From Cavia porcellus (taxonomy: Eukaryota > Chordata > Mammalia > Rodentia > Caviidae): a stretch of 64,000 nt of DNA. The notes under the pieces were generated by a model. The model saw only the letters and a list, made by a program, of their open reading frames with translations. It made no database searches and had not been told where the DNA came from. Of this stretch, positions 46,951 through 59,434 are shown piece by piece; within the stretch, counting starts at the first letter, position 1; every line of letters begins with the position of its first letter. Where the stretch lies: assembly GCF_034190915.1 (NCBI RefSeq), contig NW_026947485.1, positions 52,205,337 to 52,269,336 on the forward strand, given 5' to 3'. The position numbers were made by a program, and so were the translations under genes.

Positions 46951-48308
46951 TATCCACAGTGCATTTCAAAGTTACCATATTTAGAAAGACATTCTTATTT
47001 TTTCTTTGTAATTAATACACATTTGTGATACATAAATTATGAGGAATTGACACATATACAGAGTATATCTTGGTGTTTTTCTTGTATAACAGTATTAACT
47101 ATCACAAGATGGTTCACTTCAAGCAGTTACCTTCATCCTCAAAGAATTAACTGTTATCTATGATAGAGTAAGTAGTTTAAAAAATGAAACATGTCACTAA
47201 TGGAAGAAGCAAGCAGAAAGAGCATAAGTACTGGTAAGCAGCTTGACATACGTTATCACTGTTTTTATTGATTTAGCATATTTGACTGATTTCACTGGTG
47301 AAATGTCAAATGGATTCATACTTACCATTTTATAATTTCGCGGTTAGAAAAGCTAAACTTAAAAAGAATTTGGTTCAGAAGAGGTGCATGGCCATCCCAT
47401 GGAGGCCCATCAACTGAGTTGCAGGATGATTTGTAGGACAGTGCAGATGCAGTTTTACAATTGGTAAAATCGGAAAGGTATTTTACTACCCTGTATCCAC
47501 CAAGATATGTCTATAATGAATGACAGAATCTGATGTCAGTGCTAGATACATTCACCACCACTTAGTTCTAGTAATAGAAAAAGGTACTTTTTTTTTCTTT
47601 TTCTTTTTCTTTTTCATTTGGAGAGGATACTTTCTATGCCATGATCCCTTCACCTCTTTGTATTATTCTCAGGGAGAACAAATACTGACATACCATTTTA
47701 GAGAAGGATCTATGTTGATCATTGTTTTTGCATAAAATAATGAAAATAATTAGTTATTGTTGTTATCCACGCATACACAAGCATGCGTGAATATCTTGGT
47801 ACACTGTAGATACCTTGATGTAGAAAACGTACAGTGCTCTCTTTCTTCTGACTTCAAGCACTGATACATCACAAAAGGCTGTTATGGTACTTCTACGCTA
47901 TGCTAACTAGCCTTTAGCACAGAACATTCTTCCTTTAATAGAGGAAACCAGAAACCTTCTGGAATGCCATTTGTGCCTGCCTGGAGCTAAGTGATTCTGC
48001 ATGTGGACTTTCTTATACTCCTTCTAAATTGCTAAGTCTTTCACATCATGGCACCATGGCTGCTGTCATTTTTCAAATCCTGGCTTCCCACACCAAGCCA
48101 GAAGTTGCCTGTGTCACCTTTCCAGGAGCTCCTCCCAATGTCAAGGACATCTGCATTGTCACACTTCTGAGCTGACCTATCCTCTACTGCTCCATAAGGT
48201 ATAAAAAACAAAACAAAATACTCTTCTCTCCCAGAAAACACAATTTTTCCTCTCTTCCAAATCTACTTCAGAATAAAAATAGCAAGGAATTGTTCTACAT
48301 AATTATTT
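46951..48308. other. No recognised gene
   Basis: AT-rich unique DNA. There is a T-rich tract at 47587-47617. The segment 47940-48240 has higher GC and an antisense 66-codon frame without motif, possibly an unrecognised old LTR. Confidence 0.35.
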
Positions 48309-48400
48309 TCTTTTATTTTTTGGTAGTGTGAGGAATTGAACTCAGAGCCTCAGGTATACTAGGCAAGTAGTTTGTCACTGAGTTATATCTCCAGACCCCA
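48309..48400 (-). mobile_element. ID-like SINE, antisense
   Basis: The minus strand reads 'ctggggtctggagatataac' (box A region), 'cttgcctagtatacctgagg' and 'ctgagttcaattcctcac' (box B), with a T-rich tail on the plus strand at 48309-48320. Moderately diverged. Confidence 0.75.
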
Positions 48401-51400
48401 GTTTTCCTGTTTTATAGGAACATGATTAACTCTACAAACATGTTTCTGGGCTTATTTAGCATTGCAGTATGTATTTCTATACAATTAGAAATCTTCAAAT
48501 ACTTCCATTAAATTAGAAATCAGTATAAGAAGAATCTTTATTTTCAGCTATAAGCTGTCTCTGTATTGTCCACTTAATCTTTCAAGTAAGAAGGCAATCT
48601 TGGGTAAGAGAAAAATTCTTCACTCATGTTTTATTTGACTTCATAACAAAAAATATAGCCCGCATAGTAATTAGCCTTGTATGAACTATAAGAATCTTCA
48701 GTGACAGCTAATTGATCACTGAGTTCCTCAGACTGAGATGGATAGTCAGAAAGGCAGTTACATGTCGAGTTGAAACAACTGTAGTTCTAGAAACACAGAA
48801 GTTGCCTAAGAGTCACAAAGAATCAAAGCACTATCAGGGACCTCACTCATCTTACCTGTATGAATCTATTTAGACAACCAGAGAAAAGCAGGCTCAAAGT
48901 AGTGAGCATCAATTGTACTACAGATGGAAAGACACCAGGCCTTTCAAGATTATTGGCTCTGAACGATCTCTAATTCCTAGGGATTCAGAATATTAATAGA
49001 CAATAAAGACTATAATTGAAATGTACCATATTCAAATGATGAATGCGATTTTTTTAGTGAATGCAATTTGAATTTGAATGTTTTTTTTAGAATGGTAACT
49101 TTAGAAACTAGTTTGCACACACTGTACCAATATATCTCATGCAGTATTTGTGTTAATATCCACTGTTTTATCATTTTTGAAATTTGGTATTGTACATTGA
49201 ATGTTTTTAAAAGTTTACATTCTGCTTATAATTCCTATAAAAATATCTGAAGTAACAAATAATAACGTCTTGATTCACAAAATAATAAAATTGCTTGTGT
49301 TCGAAATCATTTGAAAATAAAGCAAATGGTTAATGATTCAACAAAAGCACATTTATAGAACATATAATGCTGAAAGATGATTATAAAAATTTAAGTTATA
49401 TAATTTTATTTTAAAAGTATAATATAAAATTATTCATAGTTTGACCAAATTATTTAAGAAATATATACAAGATAATACACTAAATTTGGCAGTAGTTATA
49501 AATAGTATAGCCAAAAATTTAAAATTATAGCTTTTAAGAATTCACTTTATTTCTTTCCAGATTTTCATAACTTCTGATTTGTTTTTAGAAATTTAATTTA
49601 AATTTTGCTTTTGAATATCTTATAACAAGTTAGAAAGATGAGCTGATATGTTTTATGAATCTAAAAACATTAGAAAACAAAATTGACCACGTATTTCAAC
49701 CTACACAAATATACTATCACAGTTTGTTATTCTGTAGTGCTTGCTTCAATCTGCATTGATTTACCTTAGTAAAATCCTTCAGGATTCCAAAGCTGAATGT
49801 GTGACTCTACCATGTGGCCAAGAGATCATAAAACCAAACTTAAAAGTTTTACAGATACAGCTATGTGAAGTTTGATGCCAATTCCCCATAGCATATGCTC
49901 AGCACTTATTCATGAAACACAAGTTACAAGAAATATATACACAGAGCACATATGTGCAAGTTTTCATGCAGAAAGTATACTATTAAAGCAAAATTAGTGA
50001 ACGAAAATTCAGAGATTGAAATTCTTGTAATAAGGATTAAATAAATTGGTTTGATTCTTTTACAAATAATGTTGATCATACATAAATATAACTTTGAAAT
50101 ATTCCTCTAGATTTCTTCTTCTAGCCAGCGCTGTGAAAATAATAGAATTTTGACATCATCTGATAACAAAAATTATTTTACTAACTAGACAATGGAAAAA
50201 ATGCATAGAACCACTATTTCAGATGTCAAGCAAGTTTTAGAGAATGAAGATTCCTGGAAAAGGATTTAAATAAGGAGGGCTCTACAATCAGAGAGCTTTG
50301 TAACTAGGTGAAAATTTCAACTCCATAGCAGAGGAAGGATAATCATTACATTCCATGTCTCCTTCTGAGTTAGGAAGTCAAGGACTAGTTTTAAGGAAGT
50401 GTAAGGCAGCTATGATAGCAGGATGGAGAAGAGTATCACAGACGATGGAGATTTGCAGAGCAAGAGTTCCATGAATCTGAAAAATGGGTTCGTTTGGTCT
50501 TCATATAAATCTAAACTGCAGATATATTGGGTAGAATTTGTCAAGGCCATAAAAAGTATAAAATGTGAGAAAGGAGCAGCCACTGGATATCTGGAAGACA
50601 CTTTCTAGAGATCATACAACAGAATTATTTGATCATACAACATTAATTATTTGCAGTGAACCATAAAGGAATGATAGGAGGTTTTAAACAGAAATGCAAG
50701 AAGAATTTAAGCTAAACATAAATAAAGGTTTTGTCCTCAGAAGTCTCAAGAACATTATTATTGCTCTTTTGTACCAAAAAGTTAAATGCTTTTTCTGAAA
50801 ACTTTAACAGTTTGGAAGGCATGATGAAAGGGTGCACTTGATTGTAAAGTATATATTGGGGCAAAGTTTTTCTCCTTGCATTTCTCCTATTTTTTTCCAC
50901 CTTACTTAGTTTGAGATTTTTTGCAGCTGTCTACAGTAATTCTAGCCTGTTTCATCATTCACACCATGTATACTGATACAGGTAACAAATTAGTGAACCA
51001 GGTCAAAACACTCTTAATATCACATTTGACAAAATTTAGTGGTTTTCACATAGCTTGTTTCCATGGAAAGCAGTTAACACCAAAATGTTTTTAGAAGAAG
51101 CTATTGGGAGAAAAGAGCAATCTCAGAATGAATATATTAATCTGCAAGTATATTGCTATCCACATAGTTCAAAGACCTTATTCTTTGAAGAAATAAAAGA
51201 AAATCAACCATCATTCACCATAACATTCAAAATAAACAGCATTTATTTAAAATTTACTCTACAAATGAAGGAAAATGGTCCCTAAGATAAGAATAAAATC
51301 AATCACTACAAAGAGATCACAAAATGATTGATATGATGGATTAAGAATAAATCAATAAAAAATTTTTTTAAAAATTTGAGAAATGTAACCCAGGATTTCC

Positions 51401-51524
51401 AAAACACAACAAAGCGAAACAAACAGACAAAAACATAAGAGTGGTAAGCAATAAACAATTCAGTCTCTCTGAGATTCCGAATCCAGACACTACAAACACT
51501 AGAAAATAACAACCTGGGGAAGAG

Positions 51525-51528
<4 letters not shown>
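48401..51528. other. About 3.1 kb AT-rich, no identifiable gene
   Basis: This is one of the most AT-rich stretches, especially 49020-49700. Frames of 60-76 codons lack motifs. No SINE or LINE hallmarks recognised. Confidence 0.4.

Positions 51529-51556
<28 letters not shown>
51529..51556. repeat. (GA)n microsatellite
   Basis: 14 uninterrupted GA units. The serine/leucine-rich antisense frame across it is an artefact. Confidence 0.97.
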
Positions 51557-51558
<2 letters not shown>

Positions 51559-51629
51559 TATATTCCTGGAAACTGGGAACCAGGGAAAATCTGAGAGAAA
51601 AGTCAAAACCTACCAAAAATTGAAAAGAT

Positions 51630-53658
51630 AAATCACACTGTAGAGAAGGGAAGCAACAAACTGCACTGTCTCCCCGACTCAGCTTGTGCTTGTGAGAAAG
51701 GAATAAACAAGGCAGGGAACTCTTGAGCTTCAGGGAGAAACACCACAGTGGGACAAACCAGTGGATGCTGTGAATGCAGTAGCTGGTAAATTATTTCAGA
51801 TCACACACCTGCTCTACATCGTAGGAAGAGGGCTCCTCTGGATGCCATTCCCAGGATGGGTGGCTGAACCCTGAACTCATGGAAGCTACAGGAAGGCTTC
51901 AAGTTAGTGCTCCCATGTTCAATTCATACAGTGACTACTTTAGGGTCAGCCACAGGAGACAACCACGGTCAGGCTGGCAAGATACTGTCTGAGGGGTTTG
52001 AGCTAAATAATGTGGGCTCTACCCCTACATCCAGAGGCCAGGCTCAGCCAGATTTGCTATGAATTTGAAAGGAGCATCCCAATCCTCTTGCCTGCTGATG
52101 CCTGAATCCATCAGGGATCTGGGGTCTGGCTGCTTTCACTATATACCAGTATCAGCAGGGATACATCTTGACTTAGGCACTTTCCCCCAATTGTAAATCT
52201 CAAAAAATAACCATACATTTGACATCACAGAGGAATTTCTTGTTTTCTTTTCTTTCTTACTTACTTTTTTCTTTCTTTCTTTTGTTGCATGCTCTTTTTC
52301 TTTTGTGCTTGTTTGTGTGTACATTGTTTAAGTTTCACTTGGTTTTGTTTTTGTCTTTTTCTTTTTCCCTTCTTTCCTTTATGCTTTCTATCCCCATTAG
52401 TGTATTGAGGCTTTGGGAATTTTCCTTTGACTTTGTGCCTTGCTTTTCATTTCTTTTTCTTGCTTCATTTTCTTCCTTTATTTTTCTCTTTTTTTCCTAT
52501 ACATTTTTCCTTTTAATTTTTACTGTGTATAATTATTTTTTCTCCCAGTTTTTCTTCTGTTTTGTTTTTCAACAGTTTTTCATTTAACTTTACCTAATTC
52601 TGTAAACATACTTCTATTCTCTAGTAGGACCTTTTGAACAACTCCTATTTTTTTCACTCTTAAGGAATTTTTGTTCAGTTTTTTGTACTGGGGATCGAAC
52701 TCACAACCTCGTGCTTGCTATGTGGGTGCTTATGCCCCTGAGCTAAAACCCTGGCTTATTTTTTTCATTCTTATATCATAGAGTCTAACATATTCCCTTG
52801 GCTTGATCCACTGCATACATAAAAGTCCCATTGGCTACCTTGAATCACCAGTGATTAGCTATTTAACATCATATGCTAGTGTTCAAATCAGAACCACCTA
52901 GAAAAGAGACAGAAAAATTAGAGCCCTATTGTGAACCTGCTAATGTTTGTAAGTTTTCCTCTTGTATTATTATATTCCAAAACTCTATGTCTTTAATAGT
53001 ATATCCATAAAGCATTGTGAGTCTTTTGATAATTAGTTAACTCTGTAAAATCACTGTTGAATTTTTCTACCATTATCACAGAGATAGCTGTTGCATTTGG
53101 TTCGTATTAGCTGTGAGTCAGTATCTGGGTTGTCTTAATGTGTATGCTATAACTGCAGACCACAACTCTAGGTTTAAGGGTATCTTTATACACAGTTTGT
53201 CTTGGAGGATAGTATTATTGTTTATTCACTTGATATTAACAGGGTCTCAAAATTAATTGTTGCTTTTCTCTGCAAAGTATCACTCAGATTAACTTTGGGA
53301 CCTTAACAATACTATAATACAGTTCTACAGAACTTCATTGTTGGGCTATCTATACTGGATCCTCCCCTCCAAAACTAAGCAAGGTAGTCAGATCTTGAGG
53401 CCATGGCAAAGGATTATAATTAGCTATGATCAAAGTACAACATTGAAAACCAACTAAAGAGATCTCTTTATTAGCAATGTAGACTTTAGACTCTCAAAAC
53501 TTCAGTGACAATCAAAATAAGCAAACAAAAAATAATATTAGATATGTGAGAAGACAAGGCAACAAAATGTCTCCCTGAACCCTCAATTCCCCAAGACCCA
53601 ATCTAGGGGGCACCAAAGAAAAGAATAAGCCATACATCTGAATTATTCTAAAGGATAA
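51630..53658 (+). mobile_element. Possible 5' region of an old L1 (tentative)
   Basis: A GC-richer half (51630-52170, with 'accagtggatgctgtgaatg') is followed by a long pyrimidine-rich tract (52230-52620). After a gap comes 'caaacaaaaaataatattag' and 'agaagacaaggcaacaaaatg' near 53522-53568. This layout recalls the 5' UTRs of older mammalian L1s. The tract is followed, after two younger insertions, by the ORF2 of the old L1 at 59203. The link is inference only. The F/L-rich 122-codon frame at 52219-52587 is translation of the pyrimidine tract. Confidence 0.3.
52663..52756 (-). mobile_element. ID-type SINE with 17-bp target duplication
   Basis: The minus strand reads 'aagccagggttttagctcag' (box A), 'ataagcacccacatagcaag' and 'gtgagttcgatccccagtac' (box B intact), with an A-rich tail. 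It is flanked by 'tatttttttcactctta' (52646-52662) and 'tatttttttcattctta' (52757-52773), differing by one base. Confidence 0.88.
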
Positions 53659-53663
53659 CAGGA

Positions 53664-54008
53664 TGTCATGGTTTATGTTTGTGTCCCCCAGGCCTCATGA
53701 GTTTGAATTCTGCATTTGTTATTCGTTCATTGTATAGTGCTTGGATTGATGGTGTTAGTGCTACACCCACTTAGGGGTGGAGCCAGGATGTGATGTAATG
53801 GCAGGAAGAAGGTGTGTCTTGCTCTCTTTCCTGGTTCAAGCTTGCTGTCAGCAGCTGCCATGAACTGCGGTCCAGCCGTGCCTACCTGTCTTGGAGCCAA
53901 CTGAGTGTGGACTGAAACCTCCAAAAACTGTAAGAAATAAACCTTTCCTTTCCCAACTTTGGGCTTCAGGTATTTTGTCTCAACAACAAGTAAAAAGTAA
54001 CTAAGACA
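53664..54008 (+). mobile_element. Solo MaLR LTR, complete, 5-bp TSD
   Basis: It starts TGTCATGGTTTATG and ends ACTAAGACA, flanked by cagga at 53659-53663 and 54009-54013. Landmarks are 'ggggtggagccaggatgtg', 'gtggactgaaacctccaaaa', AATAAA at about 53936-53941 and a terminal 'ggtattttgtctcaacaac'. It shares the subfamily of 24430-24795 on the opposite strand. A minus-strand 65-codon frame inside it is spurious. Confidence 0.88.
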
Positions 54009-55271
54009 CAGGAAGACTTAGTTCTTTGAAATAATAAATAAAATTGACAGGCCTCTAGCTTACCTTACTTTAAAAAGGAAAGAAAAAACTCAAATTCATG
54101 CAATAAGGAATGAAAAGGGTGAAATCACTACAGACCCTATGGAAATACAAGACCGTCAATACTTGTTTTGAAAACATGTACTCTCTTAGGCTTGATAACA
54201 CAGAAGAAATGGACAGATTCCTAGAAACATATGAAGTACTAAACCTGGATCAAGAACATGTAAAACTGCTGAATAACCTAATTTCAATGAATGAAATTGA
54301 AAATGTAATTGAATCCCTGCCAACAAAGAAAAGCTCAGGTCCAGATGGATTCACTTCAGAATCCTACAAGAAATTTAAAGAAGAGTTAAGACCAAAACTC
54401 CTCAAACTCTTCAATGAAATTGAAAGGCAAACAATCCTCCCTAACTCATTCCTGGAAACAAACATTACTGTAATAACAAAACCTGAGAAAGACCCAACCA
54501 AAAAGAACTATAGGTTAATCTCCCTAATGAACATAGATGCAAAAATTCTCAGTAAAATATTGGCAAACAGAATGCAGCAAATCACCAAGAAGATTATACA
54601 TCATGACCTAATGAGATTTCTCCCAGGAATGCAGGGATGGTTCAATATACTCAAAGCAATAAATGTAATCCACCATATCAATAGAGCCAAAAATAAGAAT
54701 CATATGATCATTTCTATAGATGCAGAAAAAGATTTTGATAAGGTCCCACACTGATTCATGATAAAAACCTTACAGAAAATTGGAATATATGGTCTTTATC
54801 TCAATATGATAAAAGCCATTTATGGAACACCAATAGCCAGCATCTTATTAAATGGCCAAAAACTGAAAGCCTTTACCCTAAAACCAGGAACAAGACAAGA
54901 TGTCCATTATCACCACTCCTATTCCCATATAGTACTGGAAATACCTGCCAGAACAATTAGACAAGAGAGAGAATTAAAAGGAGCAAAGATAGGAAAATAA
55001 GAAGTTAAATTTTTATCTGCAGACATGCAAATAATACTCTACACATGTGATACTCTACACAAAATACCCCAAAACTCCATTGAAAGACTCCTAGGTATAA
55101 TAAATAAATTCAGTAATGTAGCTGGTTACAAAGTTAAGATTCAAAAATCAATAGCATTCCTATACACTAACAACAAAAACACAAGAGAGAGAAATAAGAG
55201 AAGTCACACCCTTTACAATAGCATCCAAGAAAATAAAATACTTAGGAATTAATCTAACAAAAGAAGCAAAG

Positions 55272-55960
55272 AAATCACCAACAGAATAAAAAGAAAACCC
55301 ACAGAATGGGAAAAAATTTTAGCCAGCAACCCCTTAGACAAAGGATTTATATCCAGAACATATAAAGAATTGAAAAACATCAAGCCTCACAAATTCAAAA
55401 ACCCTCTCCAAAAATAGGCATCTGAGAGGAACACACAGTTCTCAGATGAAGATATACAAATGGAACATAAATACAAGAAGAAATATTCACCATCACTGGT
55501 CATTTGAGAAATGCATATTAAAACACTGAGATCTCATCTCACTCTGGAAAGAATAGTTGCCATCAAGAAACCAACTGATAATAAATGTTGGCAAGGCTGT
55601 GGGGAAAAGGAGCACTGCTCCACTGTTGGTGGGAGTGTAGACTGGTGAAACCACTATGGAATCAGTATGGAGAATTCTCAGAAGACTAGGATTGGAAGTT
55701 CCATTTGACCCAGCTATTCCCCTCCTGAGTATTTTCCCAGGAAAACTGAAAACATCATATCACAGTGATATATGTACACCCATGTTCATAGCAGCATAAT
55801 TTTAATAGCCAAATCTTGGAAACAACAAAGATGCCCATAAACCACAGAGAAGATGACAAAGATGTGGCATTTTATACAATAGAATATTACCCAGCTATAA
55901 AAAAGATGATCTTGAGGCCTTCATAGGCAAATGCAAACATTTTGAGGCTACCCTCACTAG
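55272..55960 (+). pseudogene. L1 ORF2 3'-terminal pseudogene in the nested insertion
   Basis: C-terminal part of ORF2, with 'aaggctgtggggaaaaggag' (Cys-rich motif region) at 55591-55610 and 'ccagctattcccctcctgag' at 55710-55729. It is broken by stops and cannot encode a catalytic domain. Confidence 0.75.
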
Positions 55961-56340
55961 TGAAATAAATAAGAATCAAATTTATAAATATCACATTGTG
56001 TCTCTAGTGTGAAAAGTAATAAGAAATGTAGGAGCAATAAAACCCAAAATGTGTAATTGCTATTATAAAAAAGAGAGGAAAAGAAAGTGCTCTAAAGGAT
56101 ATAACTGCATGTACATTTAAGTGTGTAGGATTGATAACCCTATTACTAATTTTTTGTTGAATAGTTGAATAGAACTGCTTGCAGTCTCACTGTTTGAATG
56201 TTCACTTTGTATGCTTTACTTTTGTAACTTAAACAACTATTTCTAAGAAAACAATATGTAATTATCAACTAGTGATTTCTTACTTTTTTTGAAATTGTGT
56301 ATTATTTCTATCCTTTTTCTGTTTTTGTTTCTTTAAATAA
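55272..56340 (+). mobile_element. L1 3' insertion nested in copy C, 13-bp TSD
   Basis: It is flanked by aaaaagaagcaaa at 55259-55271 and 56341-56353, a perfect duplication that interrupts the host ORF2. The insert carries the last part of an ORF2 (to about 55960) and a 3' UTR ending '...actagtgatttcttac...tttctttaaataaaaaa'. Its 3' UTR end differs from the modular tail of the host L1, so it belongs to another L1 subfamily. The A-run before the right duplication is the tail. Confidence 0.88.
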
Positions 56341-57966
56341 AAAAAGAAGCAAAAGATCTATTCAGGGAAATTATGATACCCTGAAAAATTGAAGAGGGCC
56401 TTAGAAAATGGAACGACATCCCTTGTTCATGGATAGGAAGAATAAACATTGTGAAAATGGTCATTCTCCCAAAATTATTATACAGATTTAATGCAATCCC
56501 AATCAAAATGCCACTAGTATACCTCAGAGATCTAGAGAAATCACTCCTAAAATTCATCTGGAACCAGAAGAGACCAGGACTAGTAAAGGCAATTCTAAGC
56601 AACAAAGGCAAGGCAGGAGACATCACAATCCCTGACTTGAAGTTATATTACAAGGCTATTGTAATAAAATCAGCATGGCACTGGAATAGAAATGGACCTG
56701 AAGGTCAATGGAATAGATTAGAAGATACAACCACAACTCAAAACACACTCAACGATGTTATCTTTGATAAAAGATCCAATCACATTCACTGGAAGAAAGA
56801 TAGTCTCTATTGAAGATTGGCTCTCTCTATTGGCTCTCCACATGTTGGACACTAAAACTAGACCCATGCCTATCACCATGTACTAAACTGAAGTCTAAAT
56901 GGATCAAATATCTAAATATTAAAAGAGAAATACTAAATTTGTTAGAAGAAAAAGTAGGTAAAAATCTTGAAGACATAGGGTTAGCCCGAGAATTCATGAA
57001 CAAGAATCAAACTGCACGTGAAATACTTCACAGAATCAATGACTGGGATCCTGTCCTATTAAAGAGTTTTTGCATGACAAAAGAAATCTCCAGCATAGTG
57101 AAAAGAAAGCTCATAAATTAGGAAAAAATCTGGTGAACAGTACTTGAGACAAAGGACTTCAATCCAGAACATATAAAGTATTAAAAAAATCAGATCCCCA
57201 AAATTCAAAGACCCATTCCAAAAATGGGCATCTGAGATGAACAGACAGTTCTCAGATGAAGAAATACAAATGGCAAATAAGTACATGAAAAAAACGTTCA
57301 GCATCATTAATCATTAGAGAAATGCAAATTAAAACCACACTGATTCCATCTCACTCCAGAAAAAATGGCCAGGATCAAGAAAACTACCAACAACAAATGC
57401 TGGAGAGGCTGTGGGGAAAACGGAACTCTCTTGCACTGTTTGTGGGAGTGTAGACTGGTACAACCACGGTGGAGGTCAGTCTGGAGATTCCTCAAAAAGC
57501 TGGGATTGGAAGTCCCATTCGACCCAGCTATTCCACTTCTAGGCATATTCCCAGAAGAACTGAAAACCTAATACTACAGTGATATATGTGCAACCCTGTT
57601 TATAGCTGCACAATTTGTAATAGCCAGATCTTGGAAACAACCTAAATGCCCATTAACTGATGGACAGATAAAAAAAGATGTGGTATTTTTATGCAGTGGA
57701 GTAGTACTCTGCTATAAAGAATGATCACATTGAGATATTTGTAAGTAAATGGATGCAACTTGAGATCATATTCATGAATATAATAAATCCAACTCACATG
57801 TGTGAATACTATATAGTCTCCCTCGTGTAAGAAATGGTAAGAGTACATAAGATACAAAACTCAATAAACACAGTGAAAGAATAAGAATTTGCTTAAAGGG
57901 AAAAATAGTATCTCAGGGAAAATGAAGGAAAAGAAAGAGGAAGGGAAAAGAAAAAATATAAAATTA

Positions 57967-58264
57967 TTTTTTTATTTAAAGAGAAAGAAACAAAAAATGG
58001 AGAAAAAAGTGGAGAAAGAAAACAATTACAGAAAAATAAACAGTAAGAAATCACTAGTTGATGTTACATGTTGTCATTTTAGAAATAGTTGTTCAGGTTA
58101 CAAAACTAAAGCATGTAAAGTGACATTCAAATAGTGACACTCCCAACAGTTCTGCTCAATGATCTAACAAAAACTTAATAATATGGTTATCAGTCCTACA
58201 CACTTGTTTTTTATCTTAAAGAGGGTGATTAAACGTATCAAAACAGTTCATAAAGAAACAATTT
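57967..58264 (-). mobile_element. Antisense L1 3' tail nested in copy C, 10-bp TSD
   Basis: A 298-bp insert begins on the plus strand with seven T (its poly(A)). It is flanked by tataaaatta at 57957-57966 and 58265-58274. The minus strand holds the 'tcaactagtgatttcttac' block (complement at 58046-58064), as in 56250-56280 and 37470-37490. Without the insert, the copy C 3' UTR lines up with copy A at about 30060. It is a very short, 5'-truncated L1 tail. Confidence 0.85.
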
Positions 58265-59334
58265 TATAAAATTATATAAACACATAGTATAGCTAAGATG
58301 ATTGTGCTACAAGTTCTATGAGTTCTTGGAACAAAATAGTTAACATTCATAGGATTGGAACAACAACGCCTATTATTGTATAGTGATCTGAGGAACTCTT
58401 AAAGATCATTATGTAAAATAACACCCTAGTTACACTCACACCACCTTGTTTTCTGTTCTATAGTCAGTGTTCTGGCCTCTTTGTCATTGTTGTTTATATG
58501 ACTTTTGTTTCGTGTTTTTCTAGGAATTTGTTTTGTTTTGTTTTGTTTTCCCCTCTAATATAGAAGGAATAAGTATACATGTAGAGACTCATGCATGTGT
58601 AGAACTTCTAAGCAGTTTATGAGACTCAATTATATACTGCATGATGAAATGAATAGCTACTTCAAAGAAAAAGAGACAGAAAGGTTCCCAGTGCTGATTC
58701 TGTAGCGTCATGATGTGAAATCCAGCAATATTGTTATTTTTTGTTCAGAATTATTAGTCTGTTTTGTTTTGTTTAATTTAACGTAGATGAAGGTACAGAC
58801 AGCTATTTTGAAGAGAATGAGAGACATTTTGGCAGCCATTGTTGACTTCCCTGTTGTCTGGTTTGAAGACCTAAAATGCCTCATTATCCTGTACTGATCA
58901 GTTTTATACTATTTTGTTTTGTATGAATTCATTGTATGTGAAGATATGGACAACTATTTGGAAGAAAGCAGGAGACAATGCGATAGTGAAGATCTCCAGA
59001 TTTCTTTGAAATCTGTGTCTCTTACATTGTTTTCTTATGATGTGTTTTGTTCTGTTTAATTTTACCCTCTTTCAAATACATTTAAAAGAAAGAGAAAGTA
59101 AAGCTACAATGCTAATAAATCTAAAAGAATGAATGTACCTGGCAAGATTAGCAGTTAAGCAAAGGAAAACAATAAGCAAATTAACAACAGAAAAATAATG
59201 CAATGACAGGAATAAATCAATGACTCTCAGAAATAGCCTCAATGTGAATGATCTCAATTTATCAATAAAAGACGTGCATTGGAAGAATGGATTAAGAACA
59301 AAGTCCAACAATATGCAAGAAGATATAACATATA

Positions 59335-59397
59335 GGGCTGGGAATACAGCTCAGTAGCAAAGTGCTTGCAAGCACAAGATACTGAGTTTGATTCCTG

Positions 59398-59398
<1 letters not shown>
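59335..59398 (+). mobile_element. ID SINE inside L1 copy D, (CA)n tail
   Basis: 'gggctgggaatacagctcag' (box A) at 59335 and 'tgagtttgattcctggtac' (box B) at 59380-59398. The tail is a (CA)n instead of an A run. It interrupts the endonuclease part of copy D, so it is younger than that L1. Confidence 0.88.

Positions 59399-59434
<36 letters not shown>

Larger units (their letters stand above)
54012..57840 (+). pseudogene. L1 ORF2 pseudogene, copy C
   Basis: Reverse transcriptase and C-terminal parts of ORF2p. The frame 54110-54754 (214 codons) runs from [13 protein letters not shown] through SSGPDGF (residues 78-84) to the RT palm motif [12 protein letters not shown] at residues 200-211, which carries the first catalytic Asp. 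The next frames 54758-55000 and 55025-55252 continue the palm, but the FADD box is destroyed by changes near 55015-55035. After the nested insertion the protein resumes at 56340: 56451-56813 ([15 protein letters not shown]), 56810-57121, and 57365-57571 with the Cys/His-rich CWRGCGE...LLHCLWEC C-terminal motif. Missing: endonuclease domain and start. Non-functional. Confidence 0.87.
54012..59090 (+). mobile_element. L1 copy C (5'-truncated) with two nested insertions
   Basis: It begins at 'cttagttctttgaaataata', just before the RT domain of ORF2, and ends after four 3' UTR modules at about 59090 ('ttgttttctg' at about 58446, 'tgatgtgaaatcc' at about 58710, 'gtctggtttgaag' at about 58855, 'tttctttgaaatctg' at about 59000). 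It is interrupted at 55272-56340 and 57967-58264. It is the least decayed L1 in the window, with long open stretches in the RT and C-terminal parts. Its 5' edge coincides with the right target duplication of the MaLR LTR. Confidence 0.85.

Noticed and set aside
52219..52587. 122-codon Phe/Leu-rich frame that could look like a membrane protein
   Set aside because: It lies in a long pyrimidine-rich tract. Hydrophobicity is a by-product of T-rich codons.
55990..56340. First read as an inverted 3' UTR (twin-priming product) in the nested L1
   Set aside because: The same block ends in poly(A) in this orientation at 37382 (minus strand) and 57967 (minus strand), so here it is in sense and the insertion is a normal 5'-truncated L1 of another subfamily.
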